Assembly (NCBI RefSeq): GCF_041080625.1 | Contig: NZ_CP163518.1 | Span: 8,797,501-8,861,500 of the forward strand | From: Streptomyces sp. CG1 | GTDB lineage: Bacteria; Actinomycetota; Actinomycetes; Streptomycetales; Streptomycetaceae | Length of the DNA: 64,000 bases | Direction: 5' to 3' | Shown here: positions 41,324-50,814 of the stretch, piece after piece | How positions within the stretch are numbered: position 1 is the stretch's first letter | Layout of the letters: every line of letters begins with the position of its first letter | Program-made: the position numbers and the translations under genes | Notes under the pieces: model-generated | Databases searched by the model: none | What the model was told of the DNA's origin: nothing | Seen by the model: only the letters and a program-made list of their open reading frames with translations

Positions 41324-42576
41324 CGGCCCGCCCGCTCGTGCTGGAGGGAGCGCAGGTCGGCCACCGCGTCGGCGAGTTCCTGGGCTGTCACGTCGTTGAC
41401 GAAGGTGGCGCGGCCGATACCGACGGGCAGTGGGAGGCGCTGCTGGCCGTCGCGGTGCCTGACCGTGTCCTGGAGGGCGTCGGCGAGGATCTCCCCGGTC
41501 AGCAGGTCGTTCCAGCTGGGCAGTTCGAGGGCGCGCATGGTGGCGAGCACCCGGCCGCGGTCGGTTTCGCTGACCATGCCGCGATGCTGGGCCAGCACGG
41601 TGGTGAGAGCCATGTCGACGCAGACCGCCTCGCCGTGCAGCAGTTCGGGCAGGGCGCGCATCTCGACGGTGGGGCTGAAGGTGTGCCCGTAGTCGACGAC
41701 GCGCTCCAGCTTGGCCTCCCAGAGGTTGGGCTGGAGTTCTTCGAGCATGCCGTGAATGGCGCGGCGCAGGGTCTCGGCTCCGGCGAGCTCGCCAGTGGAG
41801 GACAGGCCCTGGAACTTCTCCTCCAGCAGGAGCGCGCCGTGCCTTTCGAGGATCTGGAAGAGCCCCTCGTCCTTGATGAGGGCGATCTTGAGGATCTCGG
41901 CGAGTCCGTTGCTGATGTGCCGCCGGTCCAGGGTGTTGAGGAAGCAGCGGTCCAGCAGGGTCAGATCGGCCGGGAAGTAGGTGCCCAGGCGGTTCTTGTG
42001 GCCGTTGAAGTTGACGCCGGTCTTGGCTCCGACACCCGCGTCGACCAGGCCGATGAGTGTGGTGGGGACGCGGACGAACGGGGTGCCGCGCCGGTAGAGG
42101 CTGCTGACCAGGCCGACGATGTCCATGAGGACACCGCCGCCGATGACGATGACGGGCTCGTGGCGACGGGCGATGCCGAAGCTGTCGATTTCCTCCACGA
42201 TGCGAGCGGCGGTGTCGAAGCTCTTCACGGACTCGTCCGCCGGGACCACGCACATGTGGTGGTCCACGCCGTGGTGGTCGAAGTAGGCGCGTATGCGGTC
42301 GCCGTGGAGCAGGTCCACGTTGGCGTCGACGACGACGAACCGACGCACCCCTGCTCTGGTGCTCACGCCGTTCGCCCCAGCCTCCAGGAGGTCAGTCCGG
42401 GCGGGGTTCAGGACATCGTCGGTGAAGCGGATTTCGTAGCTGACCGGCTTGGCGGTCCGGACGACCCAGGAGTCGACCTGCTGGCTGAATGTGTAGAGGC
42501 CGGACGGTTCCTGGGAAGCGCCGGCGCCGGCCTGCGATCCGGCGGCCTGGGGCCGCAGGACGTCGGAAGGGAGCAT
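41320..42576 (-). CDS. Sedoheptulose-7-phosphate cyclase, 2-epi-5-epi-valiolone synthase type
   Basis: A 418-residue member of the dehydroquinate-synthase-like sugar phosphate cyclases. The ATG at 42576 is used because GAGGTG lies seven bases before it; an ATG five codons upstream has no such site. Visible: GGGVLMDIVG (NAD site, about 146-155), PTTLIGLVDAGVGAKTGVN (171-189) with GHKN, the metal ligand Glu227 in LAEILK, DYGHTFSP (295-302) and HGEAVCVDMAL. The FSP after GHT and the Asp in VDMAL separate it from dehydroquinate synthases and match the EEVS group. Whether it makes 2-epi-5-epi-valiolone or the EVS isomer cannot be decided by eye. It is the first gene of the operon. Confidence 0.9.
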   Translation of the reverse strand: MLPSDVLRPQAAGSQAGAGASQEPSGLYTFSQQVDSWVVRTAKPVSYEIRFTDDVLNPARTDLLEAGANGVSTRAGVRRFVVVDANVDLLHGDRIRAYFDHHGVDHHMCVVPADESVKSFDTAARIVEEIDSFGIARRHEPVIVIGGGVLMDIVGLVSSLYRRGTPFVRVPTTLIGLVDAGVGAKTGVNFNGHKNRLGTYFPADLTLLDRCFLNTLDRRHISNGLAEILKIALIKDEGLFQILERHGALLLEEKFQGLSSTGELAGAETLRRAIHGMLEELQPNLWEAKLERVVDYGHTFSPTVEMRALPELLHGEAVCVDMALTTVLAQHRGMVSETDRGRVLATMRALELPSWNDLLTGEILADALQDTVRHRDGQQRLPLPVGIGRATFVNDVTAQELADAVADLRSLQHERAGR

Positions 42577-42833
42577 GGGAGCACACCTCATAGCTGGAGA
42601 GAGCTGCGTTGCGGGCGGGCGGTGGGGGGCCGACGGAACCGGCTCTCCCTCGTCGCGGGATGGCTCAATCCGTCCCGCCAGCGAGACTCTCAATCAAATT
42701 CTATGACTTGTCAAGTATTTTGAAATGCATGCGTGGTGCATTACCGTGAGCGCCTGGCGCTTGGGACAGCCCGGGGACCGCGCACCCGGCACCCTCAACG
42801 CCCCTCCTCCGCAAGCCACTTCGAAGGATCACC
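42577..42833. promoter_or_regulatory. Divergent AT-rich promoter region of the cyclitol cluster
   Basis: A 257-base gap between the cyclase operon and the MFS exporter. AT-rich core at 42690-42745. It contains the palindrome ACTTGTCAAGT (42706-42716), which includes a minus-strand TTGACA -35 candidate, and the inverted repeat AATGCA-N7-TGCATT (42724-42742). These could be a shared operator for both transcripts. Confidence 0.55.
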
Positions 42834-44036
42834 ATGACCTTCCCGCTCTTCGCACTCATGCTGTGCGTCTTCGGCGTCGGGACGTCCGAGTACGTCATCG
42901 CCGGCATCCTGCCGGGACTCTCCAGCGACTTCGGGATCGACATCCCCACCGCCGGACTCCTTGTGACCGCCTACGCATTGGGCGTGGTAATCGGCGGCCC
43001 CCTGGTCACCATCGCCACCGTGCGCATCCAGCGGAAGACCCTGATGCTGCTGCTGATGGCCGTCTTCATCGCGGGCAACGTCCTGGCCGCGGTCGCGCCG
43101 AGCTACGGCGTCATCGTCGTCGCCCGCGTCCTGGCGGCTCTGGTGCACAGCACATTCGTCGCCGTCGGCATCATGCTCGCCGTCAACATGGTCCCCGAGG
43201 GACAGGCGGGCACGGCGGTCGCCAAGGTCTCCCTGGGGCTGAACCTGGCCACCGTCCTGGGCGTCCCGCTCGGCACGTTCATCGGTGAGAGCTACGGCTG
43301 GCGTGCGACGTTCTGGGCGGTCGCAGGCATCACCACCGTGGCCACCCTGCTCGTCGCCGCGGTCGTCCGCCCAGCTGAGGCAACGGGTGGGGGCGCCGCG
43401 TCCGAGCTCAAGGTGCTCGCCAACCGGCGCGTCCAGATCGCCATTGTCATGACCGTTCTCGGCAGCATGGGCTTCGGCACGGTCTTCACCTACATCGCGC
43501 CGCTGCTGACCGACGTGACCCGGTTCTCCACGGGCGCGGTGACGCTGCTGCTCATCGTGTTCGGCGTGGGCTCCGTCTTCGGCACCGTGCTCGGCGGCAA
43601 ACTCGCCGACCGCTCTCTGATGCCGGCGCTGTGCGGACTGCTCGCCGCGCTCACCGTCATCCTGCTGTTGTTCGGGGCGGCCGCACCGGTGCAGGTCATC
43701 GCCGCCGTCCTGGTCTTCGTCTTCGGTGCGGCGTCCTTCTCCATCATTCCCGGGCTCCAGGCCCGCATCCTCAGCGCCGCCGCCGGTGCCCCCACGCTCG
43801 CCCTCGCCGTCAACATCTCGGCGTTCCAGCTCGCCAACGCGGGCGGATCGTGGCTCGGCGGACGCGTCGTGGACGGGGCCGGAGTGCGCTGGACCAGCGT
43901 CGCCGGCGCCGCGGTGACCGTCCTCGGGCTCGCTCTGGGCCTGCTGGAACTGGTGCGTGATCGGCGTGCCGAGGAGGCCGAGCGGCTGGCCGCCGCAGCC
44001 GACGATCCGGGCACGCGCACGGCGACCGCGAACTGA
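42834..44036 (+). CDS. MFS exporter (DHA1/AraJ-Cmx type)
   Basis: A 400-residue 12-helix transporter; GAAGGA precedes the ATG. The first helix reads CVFGVGTSEYVIAGILPGLS, then AYALGVVIGGPLVTIATVRI. It closely resembles the other MFS pump at 23029-24219 in its opening motifs but is a separate gene. It is divergent from the cyclase operon and starts a three-gene unit, so export of the cyclitol product or self-resistance is likely. Confidence 0.85.
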   Translation: MTFPLFALMLCVFGVGTSEYVIAGILPGLSSDFGIDIPTAGLLVTAYALGVVIGGPLVTIATVRIQRKTLMLLLMAVFIAGNVLAAVAPSYGVIVVARVLAALVHSTFVAVGIMLAVNMVPEGQAGTAVAKVSLGLNLATVLGVPLGTFIGESYGWRATFWAVAGITTVATLLVAAVVRPAEATGGGAASELKVLANRRVQIAIVMTVLGSMGFGTVFTYIAPLLTDVTRFSTGAVTLLLIVFGVGSVFGTVLGGKLADRSLMPALCGLLAALTVILLLFGAAAPVQVIAAVLVFVFGAASFSIIPGLQARILSAAAGAPTLALAVNISAFQLANAGGSWLGGRVVDGAGVRWTSVAGAAVTVLGLALGLLELVRDRRAEEAERLAAAADDPGTRTATAN

Positions 44037-44045
44037 GGCTCCCTC

Positions 44046-45227
44046 GTGACCACCAGAAGCGCCCGGCCCGGTACCCGTGCCCGGCTGACGTCCCTCACGG
44101 GTGTCCGCTTCTTCGCAGCGTTCGCCGTGTTCCTCTTCCACATCGCGATCGGCAGACCGTTCGCCGACCAGCCAGTCTCGGATGGCGTGTTCACCGTCTT
44201 CAGCAAGGCCGGCTGGATAGGGGTGTCGTTCTTCTTCGTCCTCAGCGGGTTCATCCTCACCTGGTCGGCCCGGCCGCAGGACTCCACCACGGCCTTTTGG
44301 CGCCGACGGCTGGTCAAGGTGTTCCCCAACCACCTGGTGACCTACACGGCCACCATGGCCCTGTACGCGGGCGCCGCCGTCGCGGGCGCCACGGCGGTCC
44401 TCAACCTCCTGCTGCTGCAGCCGTGGATGCCGGTGGTGGACGTGTACTTCAGCGTCGACAACCCGAGCTGGTCCCTGGGGTGCGAGCTGTTCTTCTACCT
44501 GCTCTTCCCGCTGCTGCACCGGGGCATCGTCCGCATCAGGGCGCACCGTCTGTGGTGGTGGGCCGTGTCCCTGATGGGTGCCGTCATCGTGTTGCCCGCG
44601 GTGGTGAGCGCTGTGGTGCCGGCCGAACCGAGCATGCTCGCCCCGGACAAGCCCGTGCCCGCGCTGGCCTTCTGGCTGGTCTACATCTTCCCAGTGTCCC
44701 GGGTACTCGACTTCGTGCTCGGCATCGTCATGGCGCGGATCGTACTGGAGGGCCGCTGGACCGGTGTCAGGCCGCTTCCGTCGGCTGTGCTGTTCGCGGT
44801 CTGCTACGCCGGGTCGCTGTACCTGCCTGCCGTGTATGCGCTGAACGCGGCGACCATCGTGCCTGTGGCCCTGCTGATCCCGGCCGTGGCGCACCTGGAC
44901 ATCGCGGGCCGGCGGACCTGGCTGCGCGGCCGGTCCCTGCAGTGGCTCGGCGAGGTCTCCTTCGCCTTCTATCTCGTCCACTGGCCGGTGCTCGTGTACG
45001 GACGCCGCCTGCTCGGCGAACAGCGGAAGTACTCCTGGCCGGTGGGCGTCGTCTTGATCGCCACGTGCGCCACGCTCAGCCTGCTGATCGCCGGACTGCT
45101 GTACACGGGGGTGGAAAGGCCCGCCATGCGCCGGTGGGCGTCGTCACGGCGCCGGCCGCGCCCGGTCGCCGCCGTCCCGGCCGACGAACTGTCCGCTCCG
45201 CCCACGGCGGCGGACCCCACTCACTGA
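44046..45227 (+). CDS. Membrane acyltransferase (acyltransferase-3/OafA type)
   Basis: A 393-residue integral membrane protein with about ten helices; GTG start ten bases after the MFS stop. The catalytic start reads VRFFAAFAVFLFHIAIGRPF, with the His-Arg region expected of acyltransferase-3, followed by FFFVLSGFILTW, and later WSLGCELFFYLLFP and FAFYLVHWPVLVYG. The family O-acylates sugars, antibiotics and polymers, using acyl-CoA across the membrane. In this unit it may acylate the exported product, giving the cluster a third possible acyl-transfer activity. Confidence 0.85.
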   Translation: MTTRSARPGTRARLTSLTGVRFFAAFAVFLFHIAIGRPFADQPVSDGVFTVFSKAGWIGVSFFFVLSGFILTWSARPQDSTTAFWRRRLVKVFPNHLVTYTATMALYAGAAVAGATAVLNLLLLQPWMPVVDVYFSVDNPSWSLGCELFFYLLFPLLHRGIVRIRAHRLWWWAVSLMGAVIVLPAVVSAVVPAEPSMLAPDKPVPALAFWLVYIFPVSRVLDFVLGIVMARIVLEGRWTGVRPLPSAVLFAVCYAGSLYLPAVYALNAATIVPVALLIPAVAHLDIAGRRTWLRGRSLQWLGEVSFAFYLVHWPVLVYGRRLLGEQRKYSWPVGVVLIATCATLSLLIAGLLYTGVERPAMRRWASSRRRPRPVAAVPADELSAPPTAADPTH

Positions 45228-45237
45228 AAGGTTCGCC

Positions 45238-46152
45238 GTGCGATTCGGCATCAGTCTCCCGAACTTCGGCGCGCACATCGACGCCGACTCCCTGCGCGGC
45301 TGGGCAACGACCGCCGAGCGACTCGGCTACCACCTGCTCACCGTCTCCGACCACATCGCCCTGACCTCGGACGCACACCGCCGCTCTCCGGTGCCCTTCT
45401 ACGACTCGTTCACCACGCTGGCATGGCTCGCTGGCCAGACGAGCAGCATCGAGCTGGGCACCGCTGTCGCCATCGCCCCGCAGCGCCACCCGCTGCAACT
45501 GGCCCGCATCACCGCGTCCCTGGACCAGCTCTCCGGCGGCCGCCTCGTGCTGGGTGTTGGCGTCGGCTGGGCCCGCCAGGCGTTCGAGGCGCTCGGCGTC
45601 CCCTACGACCGGCGCGGGGCGCTGACCGACGAGTACCTGCGCGCACTGAAGGTGCTGTGGACCGACGCGATCGCCACCTTCCACGGCGACACGGTGCACT
45701 TCGACCGCGTGCACACCGCGCCGCGCCCGGCCCGCGCCCCGCACCCCCCGGTCTGGGTGGGTGGCAACAGCCGCGCAGCCGTCCGCCGGGCCGCCAGGTA
45801 CGGGGACGCCTGGCATCCCATGTGGCCCCAGGGTCCCGAGCTGCCGGCGGCCCTGCGGACGCTGACCGAGGACGCCTCGGCGGCCGGGCGGCCGACGCCG
45901 GCCTTCTGCCCCTCAATACCCCTCGCACTGACGGAGCGTCCCCTGCCCGACCAGTACCGGCGCCTGGGGCAGGGCAGCCTCGAGCAGTTGCACGCCGATC
46001 TGCTCCTGCTGGACGAACTGGGTGCCCGGTACGTCACCCTCAACACGGAGCTCGGAGACCAGCGCCTGCGCCGCCCGGCCGAGCAGGACTGGGAGCTGTT
46101 CGAGCTCCTGGCACGGACGGTCATCGACACCGATGGCGAGACCGTGCGCTGA
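45238..46152 (+). CDS. LLM-class F420-dependent oxidoreductase
   Basis: A 304-residue luciferase-like protein, GTG start ten bases after the acyltransferase. Motifs: MRFGISLPNFGAHID, TVSDHIALTSD, ELGTAVAIAPQRHPLQLARI, the LVLGVGVGWARQAFEALGV loop, PPVWVGGNSRAAVRRAA. These features fit the actinobacterial F420 group more than FMNH2 monooxygenases. A reduction or oxidation of a ring ketone/enone in the cyclitol pathway is possible. Confidence 0.85.
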   Translation: MRFGISLPNFGAHIDADSLRGWATTAERLGYHLLTVSDHIALTSDAHRRSPVPFYDSFTTLAWLAGQTSSIELGTAVAIAPQRHPLQLARITASLDQLSGGRLVLGVGVGWARQAFEALGVPYDRRGALTDEYLRALKVLWTDAIATFHGDTVHFDRVHTAPRPARAPHPPVWVGGNSRAAVRRAARYGDAWHPMWPQGPELPAALRTLTEDASAAGRPTPAFCPSIPLALTERPLPDQYRRLGQGSLEQLHADLLLLDELGARYVTLNTELGDQRLRRPAEQDWELFELLARTVIDTDGETVR

Positions 46153-46229
46153 CGCACCCCCGCTCGCCTTTTCTGCTGTGCACGTCAGCCGATCTGCCCG
46201 GCGAACGCCTGGCACGCGGCTCAGGAGCC

Positions 46230-46387
46230 ACCGGCAACGTGACGGTGCGGCCGCCCAGCTCGTCGGCCACGCGGGCGGCGCGGTGCGCCCGGTGACCCAC
46301 GCCCATGTGCCCCTCGCCCAGGCGCCGCGCGCCCACGACCTGCTGGAACAGCGACAGAGCATGGGCCGCATGATGCCGGCCCCGTGA
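46230..46387 (+). pseudogene. C-terminal scrap of a zinc-type oxidoreductase
   Basis: The frame ending at 46387 gives AVRPVTHAHVPLAQAPRAHD and LLEQRQSMGRMM, the standard end of quinone-oxidoreductase proteins (a helix with A-x-x-AH, then a G-K/R-hydrophobic strand). Nothing upstream continues the fold, so only about 50 residues survive. Confidence 0.4.
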
Positions 46388-46466
46388 ACGGCCCGGCCGG
46401 GCGGGGGCGACGTACGGCGACGCACTCAACGGCGTGATGGAACGGCAGCGACCCAGGAAGGGCTTC

Positions 46467-49094
46467 ATGAACCCCGTACAGGACAGCACCGGTGCACGGA
46501 TGGACCGGCGGCAGGAGGACGTCCCCATCGCGGTCGTCGGCGTGTCCTGCCGGCTGCCCGGGGCGTCCTCGCCGCGGGAGTACTGGGACCTCCTGCGCGA
46601 AGGCGTGGACGCCGTCGGTCCGGCCCCCGCCGAACGCTGGGACGCCGAAGCGCTGTACGGCGACGGGGCTAGACGTCTCGGACGTCGGCCACGCCCTGGC
46701 GACCACCCGTTCGCTGTTCGAGCATCGCGCGGTCGTCGTCGGAACCGGTCGCGAGGAGCGCCTCGCGGGCCTGACCGCCGTGTCCCACGGCCGGTCCGTC
46801 AAGAACGCCGTGGTCGGTACGGGCCGGGCCGCGGCAGGCTGGACCGTCCTGGTGTTCCCGGGGCAGGGCTCGCAATGGCAGGCGATGGGGCGGGCGCTTC
46901 TGGCGGAGAACGACGTCTTCGCCGCACACGTCGCGCACTGTGAGCGAGCCCTCTGCGAGTTCGTCGACTGGTCTCTGACCGACGTGCTGCGCGCCGCCCC
47001 GGGAGCGCCGTTGCTGGACCGGGTCGACGTGGTGCAGCCCGCTCTGTGGGCGGTCATGGTCTCGCTTGCCGAGGTGTGAAGGCCCACGGCGTCGAACCGG
47101 ACGCGGTCGTCGGCCACTCGCAGGGCGAGATCGCTGCCGCGCAGGTGGCCGGGACGCTCTCGCTGCGCGACGCGGCGAAGATCGTCGCCCTGCGTTCGCA
47201 GGCCCTGGCCCGGCTGGCCGGCACCGGCGGCATGATCTCCGTACCCCTCCCGGTCGCCGAGGTGGCCGAGCGGATCGCCCCCTGGCAGGACCATGTCGCC
47301 GTGGCTGCCGTCAACGGGCCCGCCTCCACCGTGCTCGCCGGGGAGACCGCCGTCCTGGACCAGCTGCTCGCCGCCTACGAGGCGGAGAACGCTCGGGCAC
47401 GGCGGATCGACGTCGACTACGCCTCGCACTCACCCGGAATGGATGCCGTACGGGACGAACTCCTCACCGCCCTGGCCGACATCGCCCCGCGAGCTGCCAC
47501 GGACATCGCGTTCTACTCGACGGTGACCGCGGCGCCCGTCGCCGACACGACCCGGCTGGACGCCGCCTACTGGTTCCGCAACCTGCGGCAGACCGTCCGG
47601 TTCGGGGAGACCGTCTGTGCCCTGCTCGCGGACGGACACCGGCTGTTCGTCGAGGCCAGTCCGCATCCGGTTCTCGTCGTGGGTGTCCAGGAGACCGCCG
47701 ACCTCTTCACCACCGACGACGACCCGGCTGTGGTCGTCGGGACGCTACGGCGCGACCAGGGCGACACCGTTCGGCTGCTGACCTCGCAGGCGCAGGCGCA
47801 GGTGAGCGGAGCAGAGGTGGACTGGAGGCCGGCCCTTCCCGGAGCGCGGCCCGTGGACCTGCCCACCTACGCCTTCCAACGCCGGGCGTACTGGCTGCCG
47901 TCCGTCCCGTCCGGCGCCCCTTCCCCGGCCGTCCGGGAGACCGACCGCAGCGCACCGGAGTCCTTCGCCGAGCGGCTGGCCGCCGCACCGGAACCCGATC
48001 GGCTCGCACTGCTCCTTAATCTGGTCCGGACAGAGGCCGCCGCCGTACTGGGCCACCCCTCCGCAGCCATGGTCGACGCGACCCGCGACTTCAAGGCACT
48101 GGGCTTCGACTCCCTCGGCGCGGTCGAGCTGCGCAACCGGCTCAGCACCGCGACCGGCCTGAGACTCCCCACGACCACGGTCTACGCCCGTCCCACTCCC
48201 CAGGCCCTCGCCAGGTACCTGCTGGCCGAACTCCTCGGCGATGCCCGGGCCGACAGTCCGAAGACGACGGCTGCCCCGGTCCTCGCTGCCCCGGCGGACG
48301 AGCCGATCGCGATCGTGGGCATGGCCTGCCGTTTCCCCGGCGGAGTGACCGGCCCCGAGGACCTGTGGCGCCTGGTCGCCGATGGCCGGGACGCCACCTC
48401 CGGGTTCCCGGACAACCGCGGCTGGGACCTCGACTCCCTCTACGACCCGGACGCGTCGAGGCCGGGGACCTCGTACACCCGCCGCGGGGGATTCCTGCAC
48501 GATGCCGATCGCTTCGACGCCGAATTCTTCGGCATGTCCCCACGCGAAGCGCTGGCGACGGACCCGCAGCAGCGGCTGCTCCTGGAGACCTCCTGGGAGG
48601 TGCTGGAGCGGGCGGGGATCGACCCCGAGGCCCTGCGGGGCAGCCCCACCGGCGTCTTCACCGGGCTGATGGCGCCCGACTACGGACCGCGTCCGCACGA
48701 GGCCGGCGGCGGCATGGACGGTCACCTGCTCACCGGCAGCGCGGCGAGCATCGCCTCCGGACGGGTCGCTTACACCTTCGGCTTTGAGGGGCCGGCGGTG
48801 AGTGTGGACACGGCGTGTTCGTCGTCGCTGGTGGCGTTGCATCTGGCGGCGCAGTCGCTGCGGCAGGGGGAGTGCTCGCTGGCGTTGGCCGGCGGTGTGA
48901 CGGTCATGTCCAGCCCCGGCACCTTCGCGGAGTTCTCGCGCCAGCGCGGCCTTGCTGCCGACGGGCGGTGCAAGGCGTTCGCGGCGGCGGCCGACGGCAC
49001 CGGCTGGGCGGAAGGCGTGGGCGTCCTGCTGCTGGAGCGGCTGTCGGATGCGTGTCGCAACGGTCACCAGGTGCTGGCGGTGGTGCGGGGCTCG
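46467..49094 (+). pseudogene. Type I modular PKS remnant (KS start, AT, ACP, partial KS)
   Basis: ATG 46467 follows GGAAGG. It opens with a KS start (PIAVVGVSCRLPGASSPREY) and jumps at about 46670 straight into the AT linker (LDVSDVGHALATTRS), losing most of the first KS. The AT has VFPGQGSQWQAMG, a frameshift near 47078, then [12 protein letters not shown] and [15 protein letters not shown] plus YASH predicts methylmalonyl-CoA. No KR, DH or ER lies between AT and the ACP ([15 protein letters not shown]). A second KS runs through [18 protein letters not shown] and GTGWAEGVG, then is cut inside VVRGSAG by an IS110 fragment. Not functional. Confidence 0.88.
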
Positions 49095-50222
49095 GCTGGG
49101 CGACCGCCTGGTCTGCCAGGGTGTCACCCGGGTGGTGATGGAGGCCACCGGCGCGTACTGGAAGCCGTACTTCTTCCTGCTGGAAGCCCGCGGCCTGGAA
49201 TGCTGGCTGGTCAACGCCCGTGACGTGAAGAACGTTCCGGGACGGCCCAAGACGGACAAGCTGGATGCGGTCTGGCTGGCCAAGCTCACCGAGCGGGGCA
49301 TGCTGCGCCCTTCGCTCGTGCCGCCGAAACCGGTGCGGCAACTGCGTGACCTGACCCGCCTGCGCGCGGTCCTCGACCAAGACCGCTCTCGGCACAAAGC
49401 AGCGGGTGGAGAAGATCCTGGAGGATGCGCAGATCAAGGTGAAGCGTGCTCACCGACCTGTTCGGCGCCTCCGGCCGGGACATGCTCGCCGCCCTCATCG
49501 CCGGCGAACGCAGCCCCTGCGTCCTCGCCGATCTGGCCCGCGGCAATCTGGTCCGCAAGAAGGCCGCCCTGGCCGACGCTCTGACCGGGCAGTTCGAGGA
49601 CCACCACAGCTTCCTCTGCCAGACACTGCTGGACAGCATCGACCACCTCACCGGGCAGATCGCACGGCTGAACGAGCAGATCACCGCCGCTGTTCAGGAC
49701 CTGCCCGGACCGGAGGAACACACACGCCCCGGTCCCTCGCTCGTCGAGCGGCTCGATGCCATTCCCGGTGTCGGACCCACCACCGCCCACATCCTGCTGG
49801 CCGAACTCGGCCCGGACATGGCGGTGTTCCCCACTGCAGATCACCTGGCCAGCTGGGCCAAGCTCACCCCGCGGACCACGCAGTCCGGTGCCAAACGCGG
49901 GTCCAGTCCGACCGGCCGGGGCAACCCCTGGCTCAAGAGTGCCCTCGGTGAAGCAGCCAGCGCCGCTGCCCGAACCGACACCTACCTCGGCGCGCGATAC
50001 AGACGCATCGTCAAACGCCGCGGGCGCAAGAAGGCCCTGGTCGCCGTCGCTCGCTCAATCCTGATCATCGCCTGGCACCTGATCAATGATCCCGACACCA
50101 CCTTCTGCGACCTCGGCTCCGACTACCACCAACGCCTGATCGACCCGAAACGCCGTACTCGCGACCTTGTGTGCCAGCTCAACGCGCTTGGCCACGATGT
50201 CACTCTCACCCCCGCAAGCTGA
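49095..50222 (+). pseudogene. 5'-truncated, frameshifted IS110-family transposase
   Basis: The PKS frame turns directly into transposase sequence: [20 protein letters not shown], then PGRPKTDKLDAVWLAKLTER. Frames change near 49395 and 49440, then continue from LTDLFGASGRDMLAALI through RLDAIPGVGPTTAHILLAEL to the C-terminus. The first about 60 residues, including the first DEDD Asp, and the left end of the element are missing, so this is a deletion junction rather than a clean insertion. It belongs to a third IS110 subgroup in this window. Confidence 0.85.
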
Positions 50223-50305
50223 CCGCCACCTCAAGCTCTGGCCAATGAACGCGTCAGCATGCCCATGACCTGGGGAATTTTCCATTCAGTGCGACTCTAG
50301 GAAAC

Positions 50306-50530
50306 ATGAGTCGTGACCTGCACCTGAACGAGTCGGGGGAGTTCCTCAAGGCACGGCGTGCCGACCTCAACCCGACCTCAACCCGGCGGACGTAAGCCTC
50401 CCCAGCGCCACCGAACAACCACACCGGGTGGCCGGCCTGCGCCGCGAGGAGGTTGCGCTGCTGGCGTCCATCAGTACCGAGTACTACACGCGGATAGAGC
50501 AGGGCCGCCTCCAGGCATCGCCGTTCGAGA
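50306..50530 (+). pseudogene. XRE/MmyB-type regulator fragment, frameshifted
   Basis: ATG 50306 gives MSRDLHLNESGEFLKARRAD and soon stops at about 50395. A second frame continues RVAGLRREEVALLASISTEY and YTRIEQGRLQAS. This is the N-terminal HTH of the MmyB-like actinobacterial regulators (start MSRD..LGEFLKARR, then GLRREEVA..AGVS..YYTRLEQG). The ligand domain is gone and the frame is broken where a small CCTCAACC repeat occurs. Confidence 0.7.
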
Positions 50531-50534
50531 TCCG

Positions 50535-50700
50535 CACGCGGTATCTCGCCATCGTCCTGACGCTGCCCGCGTCGGTCCAGGTTGACGTCTACGGGGCCGC
50601 CGTCCCAGTGGTCTTCAACGCCGTCGTGTCGATCGGAGTCGTCGGGTTGTATCTGGCCTCCGCCATCCCGATCGTCAACTACACCCCGCTGATCGTCGGT
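50535..50700 (+). pseudogene. Amino acid permease (APC family) fragment
   Basis: The same frame runs on into VVFNAVVSIGVVGLYLASAI followed by PIV, a typical transmembrane pair of APC-superfamily amino acid permeases. Only about 50 residues are present, joined to the HTH scrap without a gap. Confidence 0.45.
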
Positions 50701-50814
50701 GACACCTGCTCGCCCTCTGGCTGGCGTGGGACTGCGGATGAAGAACGGCTACTCCGGACCCCGTTCCACCGCCGACCTGCTGGCCGAGGTCGCGGCTCGG
50801 TGATGCTTGTTCGC

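Noticed and set aside
41320..42693. Upstream ATG for the cyclase at 42693
   Set aside because: It adds a 39-residue disordered leader and lacks a ribosome site; GAGGTG directs ATG 42576.
42795..44981. 728-codon minus-strand open frame opposite the MFS and acyltransferase genes
   Set aside because: Glu/Gln/His/Asp-rich artefact of membrane-protein codons on the other strand.
24705..46152. Aminocyclitol (acarbose/validamycin-like) cluster
   Set aside because: No PLP aminotransferase, no pseudoglycosyltransferase and no AcbM/ValC-type kinase is visible, so a direct assignment is not supported.
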